DNA of 5,869 nucleotides from NCBI GenBank assembly GCA_002840115.1, contig PGZG01000120.1:1-5869 (forward strand), given 5' to 3'. This DNA comes from Gammaproteobacteria bacterium HGW-Gammaproteobacteria-14. Lineage in GTDB: Bacteria; Pseudomonadota; Gammaproteobacteria; Pseudomonadales; Alcanivoracaceae. The position numbers were made by a program, and so were the translations under genes. Shown piece after piece: positions 1 through 5,704 of this stretch. Position 1 is the first letter of the stretch; each line of letters begins with the position of its first letter. A model generated the notes under the pieces. It made no database searches. It was not told the DNA's origin and saw only the letters and a program-made list of their open reading frames with translations.

Positions 1-480
1 TTGGGCGAGCGTATTAGTGGTGTCATTATCTGCGCCTGCGGCAGCCCCTGGATTGATGGTTTTGAGGGAAAAACCCGCCGTGGCCTGCAATGGTTATGTC
101 GCCTGATTCCGCTATGCAATTTGTTGCTCGGTTATTACCCCGGAGACAAGCTGGGTTTTGGCGGGCGAGAGGCGCGCACGATTATGTCCGATTGGCTGGC
201 GTTGGCGCGAACCAATGTGTATCAGGCCCGCGGTGTGGAATACGATTTTGATGGAGCCATCGGTCGTTATGCTGGCCCGCTGTTATCAATTCGTTTGTTG
301 GACGATCCGTTTGCACCGGCGGCGGCGATGGCGGCGGTGTCGGATAAGTTTCCGCCGTCACAGGTCACGCAGGTGGAAATCAGCGCAGCAGAGCTGAATG
401 ACTGTGCCGATCATTTTCGCTGGGCGCGTACGCCGCAGGCGGTGGTGAGCCATATTGTTCGATGGCTGGCGTACCAGTAA
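1..480 (+). CDS. alpha/beta-hydrolase family protein, C-terminal part (5' end outside window)
   Basis: The frame is open from the first base and ends at TAA 478-480, giving 159 visible residues. The layout resembles the C-terminal half of predicted alpha/beta hydrolases of the COG4757 type, which are usually about 280 residues. There is a hydrophobic strand near residues 7-13, a lid-like segment LGFGGREA (51-58) followed by a short helix with DWL, a strand LLSIRLLDDPFAP (94-106) carrying the probable acid residue (Asp101 or Asp102), and a late DHFRWAR (137-143) whose His138 would be the catalytic base. The nucleophile elbow GxSxG is absent, so the N-terminal half should lie upstream of the window. 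The TTG at base 1 is therefore probably internal. The substrate cannot be inferred. The gene ends 24 nt from the convergent fabY. A short stem CTGG/CCAG (466-477) and a T-run at 484-489 lie at its end, too weak to call a terminator. The family call is from pattern recognition and is moderately sure. Confidence 0.62.
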   Translation: MGERISGVIICACGSPWIDGFEGKTRRGLQWLCRLIPLCNLLLGYYPGDKLGFGGREARTIMSDWLALARTNVYQARGVEYDFDGAIGRYAGPLLSIRLLDDPFAPAAAMAAVSDKFPPSQVTQVEISAAELNDCADHFRWARTPQAVVSHIVRWLAYQ

Positions 481-504
481 ACGTTTTTTATCCTCTTTGC
501 TGTT

Positions 505-2322
505 TTATAAAAAACTGTTGAAGCTGTTATCTGCTTCAAAGCTTAGAGCTTGATCCCAACCGGGAATGCGAATCCCGGTGGCACTAATGCTCAGGTCATC
601 TCCGCTGAGTACGCCATCACCAAACCGGTAAACAGGCTCCGCTGTACCGTCAAGAACGGCCTGTTCGTAGTGTTCTATGTTTTCGAGGGTGTGTTGTCGC
701 GGAGCCTGCCAGCTATCGAGACTCCGTTGTCCGTGCTTGCGAGCTAGCATGGTCATTGTCTGGTTCGCAGATAGCACCAATGCGGTGGCATTGTTGCCGC
801 CAAACCCTTTTGAGTTGAGCAGGGCGGCGGCAGGGTTGTTGAGCTGGCGGTGTTGCAGAGCAAAATCCAGATGCTGGCGGTGGACATCGGAGGCAATGTG
901 GTCGGTGGTGACAATGCCAGGTAACCAGCCGCTACGAAACGTGCCCAGAGCCGCCATTAACTGATCGCCCGAGGCGCTGGCAAGGGAGTGGCCGAGATAG
1001 CATTTCACGGCATTGACTGGCCACTGGGGAATGCCGAAGGCCTGCGCGGTTTTTTCCAAAACATCGGATTCCGTAACCCGATTCTGTGGTGTGCTGGTGC
1101 CATGGGCCGAGACGAATGTTTGCTGATGCAGTGCTTCGTCACCAATGAGTTGTCGGGCCAAAGCGGTGGCCCGGCCCATGGTTAAATAGTTGCCAATACC
1201 TGGTGCGGAAATCGATTTCTTGACGCCGTCGGCATGAATAAAAACATCCGGCACGGCGCCGAGAATATCTGCACCCAGTTCCACCGCCAGTGCATCATCC
1301 ATCAGCAGAACAAACTGGGCGGACTCGGCCAGCGTAAAACCACAGTTATCGCCAAATGGCCGAACGGCTCGTCGCCAATCAGGATCGCCCTGACGGCCGT
1401 CGAGCTTGCGCAGCCCGTCGTCTTCGGCTAACGCCCCCATGGCGCGATAGCCTTCAAAAATTTCTGCCACTAGCGGAGATTCAGACGCACCTACCAGAGC
1501 CACTCGGGCACGACCGGAGCGGATGTCATGGACTCCCAGCGAAAGGTTGTAAAGAAAGCTGGCACAGGCCCCGAGCATGCCGCCGGTGCGTCCGGCGCTG
1601 CCGAGGACATAAGCATTGATGAAGTCTGCGGGCATTTCGCCAAGCCCCAGGGGGCATTGCTTTGAGGTAATGCGTTTACCTTGATGGGGATACTTGAGCA
1701 TGCCCCCCAAGCCGTTGTCGTCAAGCTGGCTCATGGCGCCGGAGGCGTATACCGCAATTTTATCCGGAGCGACTCTGCGTTGTATTTTCTGCCAGTCGAT
1801 ACCGAGCATGCCGAGGCAATCGGAGGCGCCGAAAATAGCCATTTGCAGTGCCCGTGGATGGTTCCGTGACGGGTAGCAACTAGCCGGATCAAAACCGCTG
1901 GGTAGTTGTCCGGCGGCCTGAACGCGGGTCTGCTCCGCTGTGGGAATGAGCAGGGATCCCGGAGGTATCGACAGCTCGCTGCGAAAGCGGTCCAGTGGCT
2001 GGCACTGCCAGCCTGGGGGTAGTGGATTCGGTAGATCAAGGTTGCGCGCCGTCACCGTGAGAAGCGTATTGCTTCGGGCGGCCACATTCATGGCAACCTG
2101 AGTGCTATCGAACAGGTTGTTTTCCAGGCGCCGCACCAGCGTACCGTTGATCAGACTGCTTTCATCGCTGGAGCCAGATAAACGGGACAGGGAGAGCAGT
2201 GTTTTGCTACGGATGTCCGCATCCAGTGTATCGAGAACAAGACGTTGAAAACCATGCATACAGGCACTGCGCCCGGCGGGACTGATGCCGCCAATAGCGG
2301 TGATAACGGGAAGGATGGACAA
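505..2322 (-). CDS. fabY: beta-ketoacyl-ACP synthase, FabY type
   Basis: The 605-residue protein has the ketosynthase triad: Cys253 in GACASF, His407 in SAHGTSTPQN and His445 in LGHSLASAS, with Lys440 just before the second His. A glycine-rich GFGGNN (506-511) closes the thiolase fold. It matches what I recall of Pseudomonas aeruginosa FabY (PA5174, about 634 residues) across its length, including the N-terminus (LPVI..GG...AGRS), AAGQLPSGF, MSQLDDNG, KQCPLG, DFINAYVLGS, RPFGENCGFTLAES-like and KKSISAPG. That enzyme starts fatty acid synthesis in the cytoplasm by condensing acetyl-CoA with malonyl-ACP, replacing FabH. The protein is longer than FabB or FabF (about 410 residues) because of an N-terminal region of about 180 residues and a C-terminal tail after 520. 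The region after residue 50 is about 30 residues shorter than in PA5174. The start is TTG, supported by GGAG seven bases upstream and by agreement with the family N-terminus. The thiolase gene lies upstream on the same strand, 156 nt away. Confidence 0.9.
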   Translation of the reverse strand: MSILPVITAIGGISPAGRSACMHGFQRLVLDTLDADIRSKTLLSLSRLSGSSDESSLINGTLVRRLENNLFDSTQVAMNVAARSNTLLTVTARNLDLPNPLPPGWQCQPLDRFRSELSIPPGSLLIPTAEQTRVQAAGQLPSGFDPASCYPSRNHPRALQMAIFGASDCLGMLGIDWQKIQRRVAPDKIAVYASGAMSQLDDNGLGGMLKYPHQGKRITSKQCPLGLGEMPADFINAYVLGSAGRTGGMLGACASFLYNLSLGVHDIRSGRARVALVGASESPLVAEIFEGYRAMGALAEDDGLRKLDGRQGDPDWRRAVRPFGDNCGFTLAESAQFVLLMDDALAVELGADILGAVPDVFIHADGVKKSISAPGIGNYLTMGRATALARQLIGDEALHQQTFVSAHGTSTPQNRVTESDVLEKTAQAFGIPQWPVNAVKCYLGHSLASASGDQLMAALGTFRSGWLPGIVTTDHIASDVHRQHLDFALQHRQLNNPAAALLNSKGFGGNNATALVLSANQTMTMLARKHGQRSLDSWQAPRQHTLENIEHYEQAVLDGTAEPVYRFGDGVLSGDDLSISATGIRIPGWDQALSFEADNSFNSFL

Positions 2323-2329
2323 GGCGGGG

Positions 2330-2333
2330 CTCC
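2330..2333 (-). promoter_or_regulatory. Shine-Dalgarno for fabY (decides the TTG start)
   Basis: On the minus strand GGAG stands seven bases before TTG at 2322-2320. No ATG or GTG start gives as good an agreement with the FabY N-terminus, so the TTG codon is taken as the start. A TTG start usually lowers initiation, which may be part of how this enzyme's level is set (inference). Confidence 0.6.
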
Positions 2334-2338
2334 ACTGA

Positions 2339-2352
2339 TGACCGAATGGTCA
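2339..2352. promoter_or_regulatory. perfect palindrome TGACC-N4-GGTCA upstream of fabY (candidate operator)
   Basis: The 14-bp sequence TGACCGAATGGTCA has 5-bp perfect arms around a 4-base spacer and ends 16 bases before the fabY start codon, just upstream of its Shine-Dalgarno. That position suits a repressor site at or downstream of the transcription start. On the minus strand its inner half reads TCGTGACC, which recurs in the palindrome upstream of the thiolase gene. I did not find a convincing -10/-35 pair here. A TTGACG lies at about 2373-2378 on the minus strand, but no good -10 follows at 16-18 bases. It does not match the FadR, PsrA or FabR consensus that I know. Confidence 0.4.
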
Positions 2353-2438
2353 CGAATGTTAGCGAGCTGAGCGCGTCAATACATTAGCTGTGGCTGCCAA
2401 CCGGGGGCTGAAGTTGCAAGCAAATGTGAGAATGAAGT

Positions 2439-2464
2439 CGGGCGCCTGCATGTGCGGGCGCCCG
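2439..2464 (-). terminator. GC-rich hairpin after the thiolase gene
   Basis: CGGGCGCC (2439-2446) pairs with GGCGCCCG (2457-2464), and three inner pairs including one G-U leave a 4-base loop. The hairpin starts 15 nt after the thiolase stop codon. The sequence that follows on the minus strand (acttcattctcac) is only mildly T-rich, so this is not a textbook intrinsic terminator. It may instead attenuate transcription or protect the 3' end. Its presence suggests that the thiolase and fabY are not simply one uninterrupted transcript. Confidence 0.45.
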
Positions 2465-2478
2465 GGGCCAAGCGTTGC

Positions 2479-3660
2479 TCAGAGCAGCTCAATCGCCACG
2501 GCCGTTGCTTCGCCGCCGCCGATACACAGACTGGCAACGCCTTTGCTGCCGCCAATCCGCTTAAGCGCGTGAATCAGGGTCAGAATAATGCGTGAGCCGG
2601 TGGAGCCCACCGGGTGGCCCAGCGCACAGGCGCCGCCATGAATGTTCACCTTACTGTGGTCAATGCCGAACTCCATCATTGGCATCATGGTGACCATGGC
2701 AAAGGCTTCATTGATTTCCCAGGCATCCACATCCGCTACATTCCAGCCGGTTTTTGCCAGAATCTTGCTGATGGCACCGCAGGGCGCCAGCGTGAACTCG
2801 CTCGGGTGCTGGCTGTTGGTGCTGTGGCCAACAATCCGTGCCACTGGAGTCAGGCCCAGTTCGGCGGCTTTGCTGGCTTTCATCAGCACCAGTGCGGAGG
2901 CGCCATCGGAAATGGAGCTGGCGTTGGCGGCGGTGACCGTGCCGTCTTTGGAAAATGCGGGCTTTAGTTGCGGAATTTTATCGACCTTGGCGTTGCCCGG
3001 CTGTTCATCGGTATCCACAACCTGCTCCCCTTTACGGGTTTGCACCGTTACCGGGGTAATCTCGTCCTTGAACCAGCCATTGTCGATGGCCGCGTTGGCG
3101 CGGCTGAGGGATTCAATGGCAAAAGCGTCCATTTGCTCGCGGGTAATACCTTTTTGGTCCGCGACTTCCTGAGCGAAGGAGCCCATCAGGCGCCCGGTCT
3201 CCGCGTCTTCCAGGCCATCGAGGAACATATGGTCATAGACTTTTCCATGCCCCATGCGCATGCTGGCGCGGGCCTTGTCGAGAATAAAGGGAGCATTGGT
3301 CATGGACTCCATGCCGCCAGCCACCATGATGTCGCTAGTGCCCGCGAGAATTTGATCGTGGGCAAACATGGTGGCCCGCATACCGGAACCACACAGCTTG
3401 TTGATCGTTACCGCACCGGTGGCATCGGGAAGGCCGGCGAGGCGCATGGCCTGCCGGGCGGGGCCTTGCTTGAGGCCTGCCGGGAGTACGCAGCCCATGA
3501 TGACGTCTTCAACCTGTTCCGGGCTGATGCCGGCACGCTCAATGGCGGCACGAATGGCGGCGGCACCCAGCTCTGCGGCGGTGAGTGCGGACAAGCTGCC
3601 CTGAAAGCCGCCCATGGCGGTGCGGGCACCGTTGACGATAACGATGGAATCCTGGCTCAT
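2479..3660 (-). CDS. acetyl-CoA C-acetyltransferase (thiolase family, AtoB/PhaA-like)
   Basis: The 393-residue protein is a complete thiolase, a family usually 390-395 residues long. The nucleophile is Cys90 in NKLCGSGMRA. The other catalytic elements are NEAF (317-320), His349 in GGACALGHPVGSTGSR, and Cys379 in LCIGGGEATA near the C-terminus. These residues fit reversible condensation of two acetyl-CoA to acetoacetyl-CoA, or thiolysis of 3-ketoacyl-CoA, in the cytoplasm. The segment from 141 (YDHMFLDGLEDAETGRLMG) is typical of short-chain acetyl-CoA acetyltransferases rather than FadA. Chain-length preference cannot be read from sequence, so AtoB, PhaA and BktB roles all remain possible. The start is ATG 3660-3658, five bases after GAGGTGA (3672-3666). 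An in-frame upstream ATG at 3744 would add 28 residues foreign to the family and is rejected. The gene is divergent from sodB, and fabY follows it on the same strand. Confidence 0.9.
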   Translation of the reverse strand: MSQDSIVIVNGARTAMGGFQGSLSALTAAELGAAAIRAAIERAGISPEQVEDVIMGCVLPAGLKQGPARQAMRLAGLPDATGAVTINKLCGSGMRATMFAHDQILAGTSDIMVAGGMESMTNAPFILDKARASMRMGHGKVYDHMFLDGLEDAETGRLMGSFAQEVADQKGITREQMDAFAIESLSRANAAIDNGWFKDEITPVTVQTRKGEQVVDTDEQPGNAKVDKIPQLKPAFSKDGTVTAANASSISDGASALVLMKASKAAELGLTPVARIVGHSTNSQHPSEFTLAPCGAISKILAKTGWNVADVDAWEINEAFAMVTMMPMMEFGIDHSKVNIHGGACALGHPVGSTGSRIILTLIHALKRIGGSKGVASLCIGGGEATAVAIELL

Positions 3661-3758
3661 ATGACTCACCTCTGTTCGAGCATCTGATGATGCGAATTTC
3701 ATGGGTTGCGCAGATCTGAACGGCATCCAGAAGACGCCTGACAACCTGACGGGGGCGC

Positions 3759-3787
3759 ATTGTAGCGCACTGTTGGGTCGGTCACGA
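3759..3787 (-). promoter_or_regulatory. candidate sigma-70 promoter of the thiolase gene
   Basis: On the minus strand TACAAT (3764-3759) matches five of six -10 bases, and TCGTGA (3787-3782) is a weak -35 at a 17-base spacing. Transcription would start near 3752, leaving a leader of about 90 nt. The weak -35 suggests activation or repression, and it lies inside the palindrome at 3781-3796. Confidence 0.45.
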
Positions 3788-3796
3788 CATCGTGAC
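3781..3796. promoter_or_regulatory. 16-bp palindrome GTCACGA-CA-TCGTGAC (candidate operator)
   Basis: The arms are seven bases long and perfect, around a two-base centre. The site covers the whole putative -35 hexamer of the thiolase promoter and lies about 70 bp upstream of the likely sodB start point. A dimeric regulator bound here could block the thiolase gene and also touch sodB. The regulator is not identifiable; the symmetry is typical of TetR- or MarR-family sites (inference). Confidence 0.5.
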
Positions 3797-3844
3797 AGCC
3801 TGATAGCTATCCTCTTTACACCGGTGGCAGGTGAATGGCCTGCT

Positions 3845-3853
3845 TGCTATCAT
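3845..3853 (+). promoter_or_regulatory. candidate extended -10 promoter of sodB
   Basis: TGCTATCAT carries the extended TG plus TATCAT, five of six bases of the -10 consensus. No good -35 stands 16-18 bases upstream, which is usual for extended -10 promoters. Transcription would start near 3860, giving a sodB leader of about 97 nt. I see no clear Fur box in the region. Confidence 0.45.
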
Positions 3854-3897
3854 CGCCAGCCTGTCGACGGTGTGTCGGGTCTTTTAGAGGGCTCTGT

Positions 3898-3912
3898 TGG
3901 CACTGCCTGTGC
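3898..3912 (+). promoter_or_regulatory. sigma-54-like -24/-12 motif upstream of sodB
   Basis: TGGCAC is followed after five bases by GTGC. The sigma-54 consensus is TGGCAC-N5-TTGC, so the -24 GG and -12 GC are correctly spaced and one base differs. Transcription would begin near 3924, 33 nt before the sodB ATG. Chance occurrence is quite possible, and sigma-54 control of sodB is not something I know of. Confidence 0.25.
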
Positions 3913-3956
3913 TGGCACTACCGTTTACCCATCGTATGACTGCAAGGGGAATTATC

Positions 3957-4544
3957 ATGGCTTTTGAACTGCCTGCTCTGCCTTATCCAAAGAACGCTCT
4001 GGAGCCGCATATTTCTGCTGAAACGCTGGAGTTCCACCACGGCAAGCATCACAACGCTTATCTGGTGAAGCTCAATGAGCTGATTGCCGGCACCGACAAA
4101 GAAAGCCTTTCCCTCGAAGAAATCATTAAAACCGCCGGTCCGGGAGTGCTGTTCAACCAGGCTGCGCAGGTCTGGAACCATACTTTTTATTGGCATAGCC
4201 TGAGCCCGAACGGCGGTGGCGAGCCCTCTGGTGAACTGGCTAATGCCATTAATGCGAAGTGGGGTTCGTTTGATAAATTCAAGGAAGCCTTTAATGCCAA
4301 GGCGGTGGGTAACTTCGGTTCCGGTTGGACCTGGTTGGTGAAACTGGCCGATGGCTCGCTGGATATCGTCAATACGGATGATGCTGGTACTACGGTTACC
4401 AATTCTGCCCAGACCGCGTTGTTGACCTGTGATGTTTGGGAGCATGCCTATTACATTGATTACCGCAATATGCGTCCCAAGTATCTGGAAGGCTTCTGGG
4501 CCCTTGCCAATTGGGAGTTTGCGGCGAAGAACTTCTCCGCCTGA
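3957..4544 (+). CDS. sodB: superoxide dismutase [Fe]
   Basis: The 195-residue cytoplasmic enzyme converts superoxide to hydrogen peroxide and oxygen. The four metal ligands are visible: His27 (EFHHGKHHNAY), His75 (WNHTFYW), and Asp159 and His163 (DVWEHAYYIDYRN). Gln71 in AAQVWNH, placed before the second His, and GWTWLVK (123-129) are iron-type features; manganese enzymes carry the equivalent Gln later. Length matches FeSOD (about 193). Cys158 precedes the ligand Asp, as I recall for pseudomonad SodB. The start is ATG 3957, six bases after AAGGGGA (3944-3950); the frame runs open to a GTG/TTG-type start near 3897, but those 20 residues are not part of the family. The gene stands alone between its own promoter region and a strong terminator. 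The thiolase is divergent. Confidence 0.97.
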   Translation: MAFELPALPYPKNALEPHISAETLEFHHGKHHNAYLVKLNELIAGTDKESLSLEEIIKTAGPGVLFNQAAQVWNHTFYWHSLSPNGGGEPSGELANAINAKWGSFDKFKEAFNAKAVGNFGSGWTWLVKLADGSLDIVNTDDAGTTVTNSAQTALLTCDVWEHAYYIDYRNMRPKYLEGFWALANWEFAAKNFSA

Positions 4545-4560
4545 AATGGGTCGGAATCAG

Positions 4561-4589
4561 GGCGCCGGTTGTATTCGGCGCCTTTTTTT
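4561..4589 (+). terminator. intrinsic terminator of sodB
   Basis: GGCGCCG (4561-4567) pairs perfectly with CGGCGCC (4576-4582) across an 8-base loop, followed directly by seven T. It begins 17 nt after the sodB stop. The T-run abuts an ATG at 4590 belonging to the next reading frame. Confidence 0.93.
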
Positions 4590-4601
4590 ATGGGGAAAAT
4601 G

Positions 4602-5120
4602 ATGATAAAGCCATTTCTTTTGATGTTGGTGCTAGTGTTGCCAGGGGCGGGTCTCGCTGAAAATGGGGAGCCTCAGGACCCTGCTTTGACGGAAATGGAG
4701 GTACTGGCCTCACGAAGCATTCAAGAAGCTCTGAACATTGTTCGTCAAAGCGGTGGTTTTTACCCTTTCGCTATGACAATCAATAAGGGAGACAATGTGA
4801 CGTTGGTGGGTTATCGGGGAGACCCGGACGCCAGACCCCCGGCGGATGATTTTGCTGCGGGCCTGTTTTTGCAGATGCGTGAAACCGTTAATCGGGACAA
4901 ATCAGTTCGTGCGGTGGTCGTTCTTAAGCCGTTCCATGCCGAGGCTGCTGATGGTTCTCCGGTTCCCGGTGTGTGGGCAGCGGTTGATCACCGTGACCAA
5001 TTGCCTTGGGTAATGTTTCAGCCATTGATATTGCAAGAGAATGGCCGTTACAAACTCGGCGACATCATTTATCAGCGCTCCGCCGAGCATATTTTTCCAC
5101 CGCCACCGCCAAGACGCTAA
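4602..5120 (+). CDS. small exported protein of unknown function
   Basis: I do not recognise a family. From ATG 4602 it has 172 residues. MIKPFLLMLVLVLPGAGLA is a clear signal peptide, with likely cleavage after Ala19 and no lipobox Cys, so the mature protein should be periplasmic or secreted. The mature part starts acidic, followed by a helix (32-50: EVLASRSIQEALNIVRQSG) and GGFYPFAMTI (51-60). Then come strand-like stretches TLVGYRG (67-73), RAVVVLKPF (103-111), GVWAAVDH (123-130) and WVMFQPLIL (136-144), suggesting a compact alpha/beta domain. It ends in PPPPPRR. ATGs at 4590 and 4599 are in frame. GGGGA (4592-4596) lies five bases before 4602, which favours that start. No room for a promoter exists between the sodB terminator and this start, so it may depend on read-through or an internal sodB promoter. 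It is convergent with the Sel1-like gene, 34 nt away. Confidence 0.8.
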   Translation: MIKPFLLMLVLVLPGAGLAENGEPQDPALTEMEVLASRSIQEALNIVRQSGGFYPFAMTINKGDNVTLVGYRGDPDARPPADDFAAGLFLQMRETVNRDKSVRAVVVLKPFHAEAADGSPVPGVWAAVDHRDQLPWVMFQPLILQENGRYKLGDIIYQRSAEHIFPPPPPRR

Positions 5121-5154
5121 CCCGGCTTTTGAATAAGTAATATGAATAAATCGT

Positions 5155-5580
5155 TTAGTCACTGCCAGGGGGGGCGGTCATACGCAGGTACCAGTCTAGC
5201 GCCGCGGCCGCCTCTTCCATGCCACGGCGGAACGGGAAAACGGCTTCTGTTTGGCTGTTGCTTTCCATAACCTGCTTAAATAACTCGACCTGATAACGAG
5301 TTTTATCACCCTGAACCAATCCGCAGGCGGTCATGGCCCGCTGGTCGTCACGGCGCACGCCATGGCCGAAGTGCCAGATAGCGCAAAGATAGGCGGCGGG
5401 ATACATCACACTGTGCCCCTCTGCAACGCTATGGGTAAGTGCAGCGCTGAAATGGGCCAGAGCGCCGTTGTATTGGCTGGCCTCGTAGTCGCTGAGCCCC
5501 TGCTGAAGCATGCTTTCGAGGCGCATGTCCGCCTGAGCCAAGGCTGGTAGTAGCAAGGCGAGACACAGCAGATGACGCAT
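5155..5580 (-). CDS. small exported Sel1/TPR-like repeat protein
   Basis: The 141-residue protein begins with the signal peptide MRHLLCLALLLPALAQA, cleaved after Ala17, so it should be periplasmic. The mature protein is helical. Residues 24-50 (QQGLSDYEASQYNGALAHFS) look like a TPR helix pair, and 61-90, with AAYLCAIWHFGHGVRRDDQRA, fit the Sel1 pattern (small residue, Tyr-Leu, Gly-x-Gly-Val, Asp, Ala). Only about one Sel1 unit is present, and such repeats usually mediate protein contacts. Cys66 and Cys86 could form a disulfide. The start is ATG 5580-5578, eight bases after GGGAG (5593-5589). A longer open frame upstream has no family support and would include the promoter. It is convergent with the exported protein at 4602 and divergent from the gene at 5705. 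The exact role is unknown. Confidence 0.78.
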   Translation of the reverse strand: MRHLLCLALLLPALAQADMRLESMLQQGLSDYEASQYNGALAHFSAALTHSVAEGHSVMYPAAYLCAIWHFGHGVRRDDQRAMTACGLVQGDKTRYQVELFKQVMESNSQTEAVFPFRRGMEEAAAALDWYLRMTAPPGSD

Positions 5581-5601
5581 TCTAATCACTCCCTGACAAA
5601 C

Positions 5602-5643
5602 AGTGTTGCCATTACACCTAACCGGGGCGGTGCTGGCAACACT
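5602..5643. repeat. perfect 10-bp inverted repeat bracketing the Sel1-like gene promoter
   Basis: AGTGTTGCCA (5602-5611) and TGGCAACACT (5634-5643) are perfect reverse complements with 22 bases between. One arm contains the whole -35 hexamer, and the other touches the -10 and the predicted start point. Arm centres are 32 bp apart, close to three helical turns, so two regulator subunits could sit on the same face. Confidence 0.55.
5611..5639 (-). promoter_or_regulatory. sigma-70 promoter of the Sel1-like gene
   Basis: On the minus strand TTGCCA (5639-5634) and TGTAAT (5616-5611) each match five of six consensus bases with a 17-base spacer. Transcription would start near 5604, leaving a short leader of about 24 nt that contains the Shine-Dalgarno GGGAG. 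Confidence 0.72.
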
Positions 5644-5704
5644 TGTCCAGAAGCCCGCTAACACTGTTAAACTCCCGGTTTCACAGCTTTCACTATGGCA
5701 TATC

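Larger units (their letters stand above)
5599..5668. repeat. cluster of AACANTGTT-like palindromes in the divergent promoter region
   Basis: AACAGTGTT (5599-5607) and AACACTGTT (5660-5668) are exact inverted copies of one another, and each is itself a 4-1-4 palindrome. The second extends to TAACACTGTTA (5659-5669). A degenerate copy, AACACTTGT (5638-5646), lies between them. The outer two are 61 bp apart. This looks like a multi-site operator shared by the Sel1-like gene and the gene at 5705; the regulator is unknown. Confidence 0.45.

Noticed and set aside
466..489. Terminator for the hydrolase gene (CTGG/CCAG stem then T6)
   Set aside because: The stem has only four pairs plus a G-U and the T-run begins six bases after it; too weak to call.
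2968..3687. Long plus-strand open frame (239 codons) opposite the thiolase gene
   Set aside because: It lies entirely antisense to a thiolase with all catalytic motifs, and its His/Gly/Ala-rich translation is what a GC-biased codon pattern produces on the complementary strand. No domain, ribosome site or promoter supports it.
3661..3744. 28-residue N-terminal extension of the thiolase
   Set aside because: The extension is not thiolase-like, has no good ribosome site and would run over the leader, whereas ATG 3660 has GAGGTGA at five bases and gives the usual family length.
3897..3956. 20-residue N-terminal extension of SodB
   Set aside because: FeSODs begin at M-x-F-E-L-P, exactly the ATG at 3957 with AAGGGGA upstream. 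The extension covers the presumed leader.
3918..4445. Antisense open frame of 175 codons opposite sodB
   Set aside because: It is the mirror of sodB codon structure, with no family similarity and no independent expression signals.
5669..5682. PsrA-like site AAAC-N5-GTTTC in the divergent region
   Set aside because: The PsrA consensus that I know has GAAAC/CAAAC with a spacer of two to four bases. Here the spacer is five and the outer base on one side is wrong, so it is kept only as a note.
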